Shown here: piece by piece, positions 18,234-26,639 of the stretch
Layout of the letters: each line of letters opens with the position of its first letter
Position numbering within the stretch: the stretch's first letter is position 1
Translations under genes and position numbers: made by a program
The notes under the pieces: model-generated
Databases searched by the model: none
Seen by the model: the letters and a program-made list of their open reading frames with translations, nothing else
What the model was told of the DNA's origin: nothing
Assembly: GCA_963662965.1 (NCBI GenBank)
Contig: OY759970.1
Span: forward strand, 4,216,001-4,280,000
Source of the DNA: DTWD01 sp963662965
GTDB lineage: Bacteria > Acidobacteriota > Vicinamibacteria > Vicinamibacterales > UBA8438
DNA: 64,000 nt
Direction: 5' to 3'

Positions 18234-18403
18234 TGGCGCGAATGATCCGCGGACTTGAACCAGCGGTCGGTGAGCTGACACCCGCGAGCGGCTTGCTCGT
18301 CCAGGATGATGACGACGAAGACGACGAAGAGGACGACGGCAAAGACGACGAGGACGAAGAGGAAGACGACGACGACTCCCCGCCACCCGGGTGGTCTGAC
18401 TGA
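18233..18403 (+). CDS. Small acidic protein
   Basis: The 56-residue product starts MARMIRGLEPAVGELTPASG and ends with about 25 Asp/Glu residues followed by SPPPGWSD. It would be strongly negatively charged and probably disordered. Its ATG overlaps the stop of the preceding frame. No function is assignable. The tail codons are GAC/GAT/GAA-rich simple sequence, prone to length change. Confidence 0.45.
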   Translation: MARMIRGLEPAVGELTPASGLLVQDDDDEDDEEDDGKDDEDEEEDDDDSPPPGWSD

Positions 18404-18448
18404 CGGCGTGGGGATGTCAACGGGGCGGTGAAGGAGGCAATACGGTCA

Positions 18449-18778
18449 ATGGTCAAGATGATGTTCATGCTCTACTGGAAGGAGGGGCTCACCCGCGAGC
18501 AATGCGTGGCGGAGTGGACGGGCCCAGCAGCACCTGCGGTCGTTCCTCGATGACGCCAAGGCTGCGGGTCTACGCCGCTACGTGCAGAATCCGTCGACGG
18601 GCGACGAACGCGAGGGAGCCCCGGACGGCATTGGTGAGCTGTGGTTCGACGATCCCGCCGCGATGGACGACGTCATGAACGGTCCGGCCATGGCGAAGGC
18701 ATTCGACGACGCCACACGGTTCGCGGACCTCGAGCGCTCGTATCCACTCGTCGTCGACGAGCGCGTCCGCATCGAGTA
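18449..18778 (+). pseudogene. EthD-domain protein, frameshifted
   Basis: ATG 18449 follows AAGGAGG. MVKMMFMLYWKEGLTREQCV, AEWTG is the EthD opening; one frameshift near 18522 brings a premature stop at 18552, while the other frame continues HLRSFLDDAKAAGLRRYVQN, ELWFDDPAAMDDVMNGPAM and FADLERSYPLVVDE to 18778. EthD proteins are small dimeric alpha-beta barrels associated with cytochrome P450 and polyketide pathways. The break destroys the barrel unless it is a sequence error. Confidence 0.75.
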
Positions 18779-18910
18779 GCGGCCCTTGGGCAGGCCGCAC
18801 ATCAGGGGGCTGAAGCGTGGGTGTCGGTCGCGTAGCCCGGGACCTGTTTGGCATTGGGGAGCCGGTTTCGTGCTCGACCAGTCAGCGATCCTAGTCGGAG
18901 GGAAGGCCGC

Positions 18911-19174
18911 GTGACGGCGGCGGGATTGTACCGTTGGGCCAACCGGTATCGGCACCGGCACGAGGCCGCAGGCCAGGGGACGCAGTACCCGACCGTGCGG
19001 CAGGCGATGCGCCGGTTCCGGGTCACGCAGCGGCAGGTCCTGGACGTGGTCGCCGACAAGCACGGACTCGCGATGGGGCTGGTGGCGGCGGATGCCATTC
19101 CTGGTCTCAGCGATGCCCCCATCGCGGACCGGCACGATGACGCGATCAAAACCTGGGACGAGGATGACCGTTGA
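18911..19174 (+). CDS. Hypothetical protein, possible helix-turn-helix
   Basis: Starting at GTG 18911, the 87-residue product (TAAGLYRWANRYRHRHEAAG, YPTVRQAMRRFRVTQRQVLD, VVADKHGLAMGL) contains a helical segment compatible with a winged or simple helix-turn-helix. It has no ribosome site of note and no recognised family. It may be a remnant of a larger gene. Confidence 0.4.
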   Translation: MTAAGLYRWANRYRHRHEAAGQGTQYPTVRQAMRRFRVTQRQVLDVVADKHGLAMGLVAADAIPGLSDAPIADRHDDAIKTWDEDDR

Positions 19175-19316
19175 GCCGACGCGAATAGGTCGAAGGCGGC
19201 CCACAACGGGTTGTTTTTCGCGCACCGGATCTTCACGACGGAGCGATAGGTTTTACAGGCCGAAAGTGAACCCCTCGCTGCAGAGGTTTTTGGCGCACCT
19301 CGCCGATGGCGCACTT

Positions 19317-20132
19317 TCAGCGAGCCGGCCGTGGATACGCGATGTCGACGACCAGCTTGAACAACTCTCCTGCGGCCTCCTCATCCACCGAAGGAGAGCC
19401 GGATCCCGCTGCGAGGAGCCGACGACCCAATCCAGTCACCCGGCGATATTGATCGTCCGGTAGCAGGTCACGAAGTCGGGCATCGAAAGAGGCCGCGCGG
19501 TCGCCGAAGGCGGTCCCCAGTTCGTCCGTGGTGGCGATGAGCGCCCCCAGCTTATTGCGGAGCCAAAACCAGAGGGAGGCGGGCCACTCTAGACCAGCTT
19601 CTGCGGTCTCGTAGTCGCGGTTCTCCGAGGCCCGCCCTTGGATGTCGTTGTAATGGCCGAGTCGGTCAGCAGCGAATGTTGGGTAATCTTGCTGTAAGTG
19701 TTTCTCGGCCATGACCTCGTGGGGGAACAAATACAAACCTCGCGCAAGCTGGATGCGTTGGGTCTCAAACGCCTGCTCGGACCTCGTCTTGCCTTGGAAG
19801 TGACCCTGAGATAAATCGTCGGCCTGTTGAAGGCGTTTCCCCGTGAGTTCCAGGCTCATACGGATCGTTTCATGAAGGAGTGTCACCATCTGGCTGGATG
19901 GAGTGAGCCGAAAGAACTGTGCTGAAAGCCGCAGAATCAGGTGGGGGTCACCTGGGAGGTCTTGGACCGCCTCGGCCTCAGTCATAGCGTCGGCTGGCGG
20001 TTCAGGAGCCTGCGCCCAGTAGATGTCCGTGACCTCAACCGGCGGCGGTTGGACCTGTTCCACAAAGCGCTGCCAGGCTTCCTCGGCCCGTTTGAGAAAG
20101 GATTCGTCTGGGTAGTAGACAACCAGCTTCAC
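19317..20132 (-). CDS. Hypothetical protein with a degenerate metallopeptidase-like motif
   Basis: The 271-residue cytoplasmic-looking protein starts at GTG 20132 (KLVVYYPDESFLKRAEEAW). It is mostly alpha-helical, with no signal peptide or membrane helix. The segment MVTLLHETIRMSLEL resembles a zincin helix HExxH, but the second His is Arg; FPHEVMAEKHL is a second histidine-glutamate cluster. This is not enough to call an enzyme. It abuts the serine-recombinase tail upstream. Confidence 0.55.
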   Translation of the reverse strand: MKLVVYYPDESFLKRAEEAWQRFVEQVQPPPVEVTDIYWAQAPEPPADAMTEAEAVQDLPGDPHLILRLSAQFFRLTPSSQMVTLLHETIRMSLELTGKRLQQADDLSQGHFQGKTRSEQAFETQRIQLARGLYLFPHEVMAEKHLQQDYPTFAADRLGHYNDIQGRASENRDYETAEAGLEWPASLWFWLRNKLGALIATTDELGTAFGDRAASFDARLRDLLPDDQYRRVTGLGRRLLAAGSGSPSVDEEAAGELFKLVVDIAYPRPAR

Positions 20133-20144
20133 AGTCTGGACATT

Positions 20145-20369
20145 CTAGCGATTTGAAAATCTCGACGCGTCCACCCGAAGCCGCCGCAACGTGGTCGCCG
20201 AGACGCCAAGTATCTTTGCCGCACTCCGGCTCGACAAGCCCACCGTTCGTTCAAGGTCTCCCCGTGCAATCTGGCGACGGGGCCGTCCCAGCTTCTTGCC
20301 CTGCTTCTTGGCCCGCGCGAGGCCCGCTCTGACCCGCTCGGCGATGCGGCCCGCCGACAGGTGGGGGTT
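20145..20369 (-). pseudogene. Serine recombinase, C-terminal remnant
   Basis: The frame AGRIAERVRAGLARAKKQGK, KLGRPRRQIARGDLERTVGL, SRSAAKILGVSATTLRRLR-stop is the typical C-terminus of resolvase/invertase proteins: the E-helix linker, KLGRP and a Hin-type helix-turn-helix. The catalytic N-terminal domain is missing. It marks an old mobile element next to the island boundary. Confidence 0.75.
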
Positions 20370-20425
20370 TCAGAGAACCCCGTCAGGGTTTCCTTCGTCC
20401 CGGCCCAGAAAGGAGAGGGGGACCC

Positions 20426-21130
20426 GTGACGACATCGAAGATGGCCGGCTGGAAGAAACTTCTGCTAATCGGCGTGGCGGTATCGGTGTCGGTCGGCGTG
20501 CTGCTTCACCGTCGTGGGCGTCGGGACCCTGCTGTGGGCCAACTCAGTGGCCGAGGAGTTGGGCGAGCCGGCGCCCGTGCCCACGGCCCTGACGATTGCC
20601 GTGGCGCGTAAGGTGGCCGCACCCGCTGCGCAGGGCAGCGCGTCCTCCGACGCGACGCCGCGGGTGGAGATCGAGCTACAGGATGGAAGATTCGAGATTC
20701 GGTCCGGGCCGGCCGGTACTGAGATCCAGGTCGATGGCGAGTACGCCGAGAACTACTACGAGCTGATCGAGGAGCAGACCCAGGCAGACGCGTCGGGTGG
20801 CCCTACGACGGCGATCCGGCTGCGTTCCACCAGCGGGCGGGCTGGTCAGGATGATGGCGGCGTTTCGCGGGAACGGCGACCCGTCCCGCCAGCCGAACAG
20901 GCTGACCGTCTCGATCCCCGCCGGGCGTCCGACCGTGCTCACGTTGGATGTGAGCCGAGGGGAGTCTCGGATCGACCTGGCGGGTTAACGCTGACTGATC
21001 TAGATGTCGACCTCTCCATGGTTGATCATCGGCTCGGTTTTGGGGAGCCGTTGGCCGAGGAACTCCAACAGCTGCGCGTCAGCGGCGGCATGGGCAACAT
21101 CGAACTCGATCAGTTAGGGAACGCGCGGTG
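20426..21130 (+). pseudogene. Membrane-anchored toastrack-like (DUF4097/LiaF-type) protein, frameshifted
   Basis: MTTSKMAGWKKLLLIGVAVS (20426) is an N-terminal anchor. The frame shifts into VGVGTLLWANSVAEELGEPA (from 20514), then RVEIELQDGRFEIRSGPAGT and GTEIQVDGEYAENYYEL. A second shift near 20830 leads to RMMAAFRGNGDPSRQPNRL and LTLDVSRGESRIDLAG, and a third to LTLTDLDVDLSMVDHRLGF and QLRVSGGMGNIELDQLGNA. The repeated beta strands are like the toastrack fold of envelope-stress proteins. The 3' end is lost. Three frameshifts plus truncation indicate a pseudogene. Confidence 0.7.
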
Positions 21131-21310
21131 CGTGTGCGGGGCCGAACCGGAATACATCCATGTCGTCTTTCGCTTCTGGCCCGACACCCACCGCGTGGCC
21201 GATCCTCCTCGTCAGGGACGCGGACTTTCGCCTGGGCCGATTCCACTTACGGTGAGGTGATCGGCTAGACTGTCGCTCGTCACAGAACACGACGAGCGGG
21301 GAGATACGAG

Positions 21311-21604
21311 ATGCCTAGGAAGAAGGTAAAGGCGAAGCAGACACGGGGCGGCCGGCGGCCCTCTGGTGGCGGCGGCGGGTTTCCGCGCGGCAGGTTTCGC
21401 CGGCCGAAGGGGTGCCGCTTCTGCAAAGACAAGATCGACTACATCGACTACAAGGACGTGCGGTTGATGATGATGTCGCTTGCCGAGCGCGGAAAGATCG
21501 AGCCCCGGCGGCTTTCGGGCACTTGCGCCAAACACCAGCGAAAGTTGACGACCGCGGTCAAACGCGCACGGCAGCTTGCGCTGATTCCGTACGTGACCGA
21601 TTAG
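21311..21604 (+). CDS. rpsR: 30S ribosomal protein bS18
   Basis: It is a 97-residue protein with a Gly/Arg-rich N-terminal extension followed by the S18 core: CRFCKDKIDYIDYKDVRLMM, IEPRRLSGTCAKHQRKLTTA and VKRARQLALIPYV. Cysteines at CRFC and CAKH make this the zinc-type S18. A GGGGAGA ribosome site precedes ATG 21311. It is not accompanied by rpsF, ssb or rplI, its usual neighbours, and sits among pseudogenes just before the tRNA-Leu island, so it may be a second paralogue or a relocated gene. Confidence 0.92.
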   Translation: MPRKKVKAKQTRGGRRPSGGGGGFPRGRFRRPKGCRFCKDKIDYIDYKDVRLMMMSLAERGKIEPRRLSGTCAKHQRKLTTAVKRARQLALIPYVTD

Positions 21605-21634
21605 TGACGAGCGCGGGCGGGCCCCCCACGACCC

Positions 21635-21837
21635 ATGACCGCCGACATCCACGAGTTCGCGCGGTCACTCGTCGACGATCCGGTGTACAGGCGAGACTCG
21701 TGGCCGCTCTGAAGGATGGGCGGCCAGCGGTTCGGCCGCTGGTCCGCGTACTTCAGCGATACGCCAGAAGGCCGGTCGATGACGAGGGGCGCTTGTTCGG
21801 ACGGCGCATGCTCTCGGCTGCTGGGCAGTCCTGGTGA
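21635..21837 (+). pseudogene. Small hypothetical protein, frameshifted
   Basis: MTADIHEFARSLVDDPVYR (ATG 21635) shifts frame by one base near 21690 and continues ARLVAALKDGRPAVRPLVRV, LQRYARRPVDDEGRL to 21837. The pattern resembles short helical proteins encoded near phage packaging genes, but I cannot name a family. Confidence 0.45.
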
Positions 21838-21921
21838 GGCGGTGTGGGTCAGTGACCAAGACCGACCGGCAAGAATCAGAGCCCGAATCGGTCGCAGAAG
21901 GTATCGAGATCGCGGCCAGGG

Positions 21922-22047
21922 TCATCCGAGAGAATAAGCCGCGGCGGCCAGTCGGTAGTATCGGGAGGATCGGGTCGGCCATGCGTGCTCATTGCTGATC
22001 TTGCAATTGGAGCAGCCGCAGAAAACACACGATTTCTTCTTGCTCAT
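21922..22047 (-). pseudogene. HNH-like zinc-finger protein, 5' remnant
   Basis: From ATG 22047: MSKKKSCVFCGCSNCKISNE, HAWP, then unrelated residues to TGA at 21922. A CxxC followed by KISNEHxWP is the opening of a class of HNH-type hypothetical proteins. The catalytic part is gone. Confidence 0.5.
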
Positions 22048-22182
22048 TGCGACTCGGTCTACCTATCCGTCCCTAGAGAAGGTGTCCTGCTAAGCCCGTT
22101 GGCTACAAACCCATACCGCGGCACGAGAGCGTGGACGGAATCGCCAGTGCCAGCAATTTGAATCTAAAGAAACTCAAAATAT

Positions 22183-22267
22183 GCCGAGGTGGCGAAACTG
22201 GCAGACGCACAGGACTTAAAATCCTGTGGTGCATAGCACCGTGCGGGTTCGACCCCCGCCCTCGGCA
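22183..22267 (+). tRNA. tRNA-Leu (anticodon TAA)
   Basis: The 85-base gene has acceptor strands GCCGAGG / CCTCGGC, an anticodon loop ACTTAAAAT with anticodon TAA, a long variable arm (GGTGCATAGCACC) as expected for leucine, a T-arm GCGGGTTCGACCCCCGC and discriminator A at 22267; CCA is not encoded. Its anticodon loop onwards is matched by a diverged tRNA 3' half at 42415-42470, so this gene is the insertion site of the island. Confidence 0.95.
22213..22229 (+). other. attL core (tRNA-Leu anticodon region)
   Basis: The 17-base identity GACTTAAAATCCTGTGG is shared with 42415-42431, spanning the anticodon loop and 3' anticodon strand. Tyrosine integrases frequently cross over in the anticodon loop. 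Beyond this core the two tRNA 3' halves differ in the variable arm and T stem, as expected when the incoming element brought its own tRNA end. Confidence 0.75.
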
Positions 22268-22339
22268 CTATTTTTACCCCCAGTTTTAGAGGGTGAGTTA
22301 GCTAGGTCGTGCAACCCTGATACGACTCCTCACCTGATT

Positions 22340-22361
22340 TGACAACCAGTCTGACAACCAC
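22340..22361 (+). repeat. Arm-type integrase site, left
   Basis: This reads TGACAACCAGTCTGACAACC plus AC: two TGACAACC units in tandem, identical over 22 bases to 42281-42302. It lies 72 bases inside the tRNA end. Paired arm sites are where integrase N-terminal domains bind. Confidence 0.7.
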
Positions 22362-22469
22362 CGGCATCTTGGGGGTGGGTATTGGCACCCCCCGGTCGGC
22401 CTTTTTTGCTCGCCCGATTTGCTCAGATCCGAAAACCGCAGGGGGGGTCCAATCTCATATATACCCGCA

Positions 22470-22988
22470 TCATCGAAGCTCGACACCGTCCTTGTCACTC
22501 TTCTCGATCAGCTCGCTCACCAGCTGCGTCCAGCCCTCGACCGGCGTGAACGTCAGCATGATGATGCCGCCTGGGAACTCGCCGGTGGCCGTAATTCGCA
22601 GCACGCACTCGGTATGCACCTCTGCCGGAGGTTCTTCGTCGAGCCAGATGACGTGCTGCGCGCTGGCATGCCCTTGGTCCGCCGCCAGCCCATACCACCG
22701 GACCGCCTCCGCGTCATTCTGTGGGACGCCGCGGCCGGTGGCGTACATGAACCCGAGGTTGTTCTGCGCCTCGGCATACCCTTGGTCCGCCGCCAGGCGA
22801 AGCCACCGGACCGCCTCCGCGTGATCCTGTGGCACGCCTTCGCCGGTGCCGTACCTCAGCCCGAGGTTGTACTGCGCATCGGCATCCCCTTGCTCGGCCT
22901 TCGCCCGCACCTCGGCGACCGTTTCCTGCTGCTCGGAGATCGGCGCAGTGCATGCTGTAATGAGAATGGCGACCGCGAGGTAGCGCAG
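22470..22988 (-). CDS. Sel1-repeat lipoprotein, non-standard start
   Basis: The frame contains a lipoprotein signal (YLAVAILITAC), EVRAKAEQGDADAQYNLGLR and three Sel1 repeats (GTGEGVPQDHAEAVRWLRLA). It ends with a distinct domain (VHTECVLRITATGEFPGG, TPVEGWTQLVSELIEKSD). No ATG, GTG or TTG precedes the lipobox in frame; the nearest candidate is CTG at 22988, while GTG 22910 would drop the signal. Sel1 lipoproteins usually sit in the outer envelope as scaffolds. The signal and first repeat are nearly the same as in the copies at 23360 and 26640, but the C-terminal domain is unique. Confidence 0.65.
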   Translation of the reverse strand: MRYLAVAILITACTAPISEQQETVAEVRAKAEQGDADAQYNLGLRYGTGEGVPQDHAEAVRWLRLAADQGYAEAQNNLGFMYATGRGVPQNDAEAVRWYGLAADQGHASAQHVIWLDEEPPAEVHTECVLRITATGEFPGGIIMLTFTPVEGWTQLVSELIEKSDKDGVELR

Positions 22989-23183
22989 GGTAAGGGTTTT
23001 GAGCCGGATGATGGCCTTGTGCCCGGAGACGACGGCCTGGAGTGCTTGAGCCTGTTGATTGGCTTCAGAGCCAAACGCGCACAGCCTAGTCGTCGCAAGG
23101 CACGCTGACCATAACGGGTGGCGAAGAACGACCTAGACAGACATCATGACCGACACCGGCGTTCAGGCGCCCGTTGCTCACCT

Positions 23184-23309
23184 GAAACCGGTGAAGAACG
23201 GAAGATTTCGGCTGACGGCCGCGACGCCCTTGCAAGACTCATGACCCCAGACCAGATTGCGGAAGCCCAGCGCCTCGCCCGTGAGTGGGACGCCGCGCAC
23301 CAGCGCTAA
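23184..23309 (+). pseudogene. Sel1-repeat protein, 3' remnant
   Basis: ETGEERKISADGRDALARLM, TPDQIAEAQRLAREWDAAHQ-stop equals the C-terminal tail of the Sel1 gene ending at 26536 with a few changes. The repeats that should precede it are absent. The spacer following the stop (CCCCCGTCCCCGTTGAACCG) is also repeated after 26536 and 27503, so whole gene units were duplicated. Confidence 0.75.
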
Positions 23310-23526
23310 CCCCCGTCCCCGTTGAACCGCCCGCCGCGTGGCGGTAGGCTAGACACGTTGTGACCTGGCGCGCCCCACGCCTCATCGCGGTCGCCATTCT
23401 CATTACAGCATGCAGTGAGTCGAACTCCGAGCAGCCGGCGCTGGATGCTGAGCTACGGGCGAAGGCCGAGCAAGGGAATGCCAACGCGCAGGTCATCCTC
23501 GGGCTGAAGTACGACACCGGCGAAGG

Positions 23527-24960
23527 GGGGATGTCCCAGTAGCTGTTGAAATTTGAAGCGGCGGCTCCTTCACTGGTCGTGCTATACGACCGGTGACTAA
23601 ACCGAGGTGAAAGCCTCCCAGCAAAGGAGCCGCCATGAAGAAGCAGTCTCACACAGTCCCTCGTCGTCGCCAATCGGCATCCCCGGCGTCGCGCCACTTG
23701 CCGTTGGTTGACATCCTCATCGATGCACAGGCCGAGCTGCAGGAGCTGGTCATCGCGTCTGGCTTACGGGTGCTCGAGGCGATGCTCGAAGAAGATCGGG
23801 CTGCCGTGTGTGGCCCCCGGTATGCGCATCAGCCGGCCCGGCACGCGTATCGCGCCGGCCATGCTCCGAGCCAAGTCGTCCTGGGCGGGCATAAAGTCGC
23901 GATCCGTCGGCCCCGAGTGCGGCGCGACGGCATGGAGGTGCCGCTGCCCACGGCCCAGGCGTTCACGGACGCGGACCCGCTGAACCGGCGCGTCGTCGAC
24001 CAGATGCTCATCGGCGTGGCGACCCGCCAATATGCGCGGAGTCTCGAACCGCTGGGCGCGAACATCACGACGCGGGGCACCAGCAAGAGTGCGGTCAGTC
24101 GACGCTTTGTGGCGCAGACCCAGGCGCAGCTGGACGCGTGGCGCGCGACACCGCTCGACGCGCTGGACCTGGCGGTGCTGCTGATCGATGGGGTCCAGGT
24201 CGGCGGGCACTGTATCGTGGTGGCGCTGGGCATCGACACAACGGGGACCAAACACCCGCTCGGCCTCTGGGAAGGAGCCACGGAGAATGCGACGGTCTGT
24301 CAGGGCCTGTTGACCAATCTTGCGAGTCGCGGGCTGCGCACCGACCGGAGCCTCCTGGTGATCGTCGATGGGGCGAAGGCCCTCGAGACGGCGGTGACCC
24401 AGACGTTCGGCCGGGCCGCCGTGGTGCAGCGGTGTCAAGTGCACAAGGGCCGGAACATCCTGGAGCATCTCCCCGAGGCACAACGTCCGTGGGTGAAGGC
24501 AATCCTTACCCGCGCCTACACGAACGCCACCGTCAAGACGGCGAAACGACTGCTGCAGGACCTGGCTCGCCGCTTGGACACCGACCACCCGAGTGCGGCC
24601 GCGAGCGTCCGAGAAGGCCTCGACGAGACGCTGACCGTGCTCGGCTTGGGCCTGTCGGAACGCCTCCAACGATCGCTCGCCACCACGAACGCCATCGAGA
24701 GTCTGCTCAGCCGCACGCGCCATGTGAAGCGCAATGTGAAACGCTGGCGCGGTGGGACGATGGTGCTGCGGTGGGTGGCCGCCGGCGTGCTCGAAGCCGC
24801 GAAGGGGTTCCGCCGGGTCAAAGGATGTCAAGATATGCCGGCGCTCGTCGCCGCCCTCCGGGCGCGTGACGCGCGGCTGGGTCTCGGGGAATCGTCAGCG
24901 ATGGTCGCGTAGTCGTGAACCGAGCCGCCGTTGAATTTCAACAGCGCACGGGACATCCCC
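23527..24960 (+). mobile_element. IS256-family insertion sequence, 1434 bp
   Basis: Perfect 11-base terminal repeats GGGGATGTCCC (23527-23537) and GGGACATCCCC (24950-24960) continue imperfectly for about 30 more bases (CTGTTGAAATT...GGCGGCTC). The flanks carry an exact 8-base target duplication GGCGAAGG at 23519-23526 and 24961-24968. Size, duplication length and transposase all fit IS256. The intact duplication indicates a recent insertion. Confidence 0.95.
23635..24912 (+). CDS. IS256-family transposase
   Basis: The 425-residue mutator-type DDE transposase is complete, with AGGAG shortly before ATG 23635. Motifs are VAIRRPRVRRDGMEVPLPT, the first Asp in VLLIDGVQVGGH, the second in LLVIVDGAKALE, the RCQVHKGRNILEHLP helix and the catalytic Glu in TTNAIESLLSRTR. 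The C-terminal MVLRWVAAGVLEAAKGFRRV is also typical. With intact ends the element could still be active. Confidence 0.95.
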   Translation: MKKQSHTVPRRRQSASPASRHLPLVDILIDAQAELQELVIASGLRVLEAMLEEDRAAVCGPRYAHQPARHAYRAGHAPSQVVLGGHKVAIRRPRVRRDGMEVPLPTAQAFTDADPLNRRVVDQMLIGVATRQYARSLEPLGANITTRGTSKSAVSRRFVAQTQAQLDAWRATPLDALDLAVLLIDGVQVGGHCIVVALGIDTTGTKHPLGLWEGATENATVCQGLLTNLASRGLRTDRSLLVIVDGAKALETAVTQTFGRAAVVQRCQVHKGRNILEHLPEAQRPWVKAILTRAYTNATVKTAKRLLQDLARRLDTDHPSAAASVREGLDETLTVLGLGLSERLQRSLATTNAIESLLSRTRHVKRNVKRWRGGTMVLRWVAAGVLEAAKGFRRVKGCQDMPALVAALRARDARLGLGESSAMVA

Positions 24961-26340
24961 GGCGAAGGCGTCCCGCAGGATGACGCGGAGGCGGTCCGGT
25001 GGTGGCGGCTGGCGGCGGACCAAGGGGTTGCCGAGGCGCAGTACAACCTCGGGGTGAGGTACGCCACCGGCCGCGGCGTGCCACAGGATGACGCGGAGGC
25101 GGTGCGGTGGTATCGCCTGGCGGCGGACCAAGGTTTTGCCAGCGCGCAGTCCAACCTCGGGCTGAGGTACGCCACCGGCGAAGGCGTGCCACAGGATGAC
25201 GCGGAGGCGGTGCGCTGGTATCGGCTGGCGGCGGACCAAGGGAATGCCAGCGCGCAGTCCAACCTCGGGGTGATGTACGACACCGGCGAAGGCGTGCCAC
25301 AGGATGACGCCGAAGCGGTGCGCTGGTATCGGCTGGCGGCGGACCAAGGGGATGCCAGCGCGCAGTCCAACCTCGGGCTGACGTACGACATCGGCCGCGG
25401 CGTGCCGGAGGATGACGCCGAAGCGGTGCGCTGGTATCGGCTGGCGGCGGACCAAGGGATTGCCAGCGCGCAGTACAACCTCGGGCTGAAGTACGACACC
25501 GGCGAAGGCGTGCCACAGGATGACGCCGAAGCGGTGCGCTGGTATCGGCTGGCGGCGGACCAAGGGGATGCCGAGGCGCAGTTCAACCTCGGGGTGATGT
25601 ATACGCCACCGGCCGCGGCGTGCCACAGGATGACGCGGAGGCGGTGCGGTGGTACCGCCTGGCGGCGGACCAAGGTTTTGCCAGCGCGCAGTCCAACCTC
25701 GGGCTGAGGTACGCCACCGGCGAAGGCGTGCCACAGGATGACGCCGAAGCGGTGCGCTGGTATCGCCTGGCGGCGGACCAAGGGATTGCCAGCGCGCAGT
25801 ACACCCTCGGGCTGATGTACGCCAACGGCGAAGGCGTCCCGCAGGATGACGCGGAGGCGGTCCGGTGGTGGCGGCTGGCGGCGGACCAAGGGGTTGCCGA
25901 GGCGCAGTACAACCTCGGGGTGAGGTACGCCACCGGCCGCGGCGTGCCACAGGATGACGCGGAGGCGGTGCGGTGGTACCGCCTGGCGGCGGACCAAGGT
26001 TTTGCCAGCGCGCAGTACAACCTCGGGCTGAAGTACGACACCGGCGAAGGCGTGCCACAGGATGACGCGGAGGCGGTCCGGTGGTATCGCCTGGCGGCGG
26101 ACCAAGGGCATGCCAGCGCGCAGTACAGCCTCGGGGTGATGTACGCCACCGGCCGCGGCGTGCCACAGGATGACGCGGAGGCGGTGCGGTGGTACCGCCT
26201 GGCGGCGGACCAAGGTTTTGCCAGCGCGCAGACGCCACCGGCGAAGGCGTGCCACAGGATGACGCCGAGGCGGTGCGCTGGTATCGGCTGGCGGCCGAGC
26301 AGGGGCACGCTAGCGCTATGTCCAACCTCGGGGCCGTGTA
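24961..26340 (+). repeat. Tandem array of 108-bp Sel1 units
   Basis: About twelve units each encode the 36-residue pattern GVPQDDAEAVRWYRLAADQG, xASAQxNLGxxYxTGE. Units differ at few positions and longer blocks recur (25000-25180 and 25905-26080 are nearly the same). This near-identity at DNA level points to recent unequal recombination or slippage, which would also produce the observed frameshifts. Confidence 0.9.
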
Positions 26341-26639
26341 CTTTGAGGGACGCGGCATCGTACAAGACTACGTGCAGGCGCATATGTGGCGGAACCTCGC
26401 GGCGTCTCGACAAACCGGTGAACAACGGAAGATTTCGGCTGACGGCCGAGACGCCCTTGCAAGTCTCATGACCCCAGACCAGATTGCGGAAGCCCAACGC
26501 CTCGCCCGCGAGTGGGACGAAGCGCACCCGCGCTAACCCCCGTCCCTGTTGAACCGCTCGCCGCCCCGCGGTAGGCTAAACATCTCACCGCTCGTCGTCG
26601 TGGTCGGAGCAAGCCGAGGCCAGGCGCTACACACACCTC

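Larger units (their letters stand above)
23360..26536 (+). pseudogene. Sel1-repeat lipoprotein gene split by IS256 element and two frameshifts
   Basis: GTG 23360 starts TWRAPRLIAVAILITAC, a lipoprotein signal, then SNSEQPALDAELRAKAEQGN. The IS at 23527-24960 interrupts codon YDTGEG; removing it with one copy of GGCGAAGG restores the frame exactly to VPQDDAEAVRWWRLAADQG. About a dozen nearly identical 36-residue repeats follow. A two-base TA insertion near 25604 and a 19-base deletion near 26232 each shift the frame; the last frame ends MSNLGAVYFEGRGIVQDYVQ, AHMWRNLAASRQ and LMTPDQIAEAQRLAREW. Without these lesions it would be a lipoprotein of roughly 580 residues. Confidence 0.85.

Noticed and set aside
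22371..22407. GGGGGTG/CACCCCC hairpin followed by six T as a terminator
   Set aside because: The T run begins ten bases after the stem, too far for a standard intrinsic terminator, so it was not listed.
24961..26340. A regular repeat array that could be taken for a CRISPR
   Set aside because: Units are 108 bp, coding, without spacers, and no cas genes are present.
24895..26527. Long minus-strand frames of several hundred residues across the Sel1 array
   Set aside because: The tandem repeat leaves all antisense frames open; the protein sequences are low-complexity echoes of the repeat.
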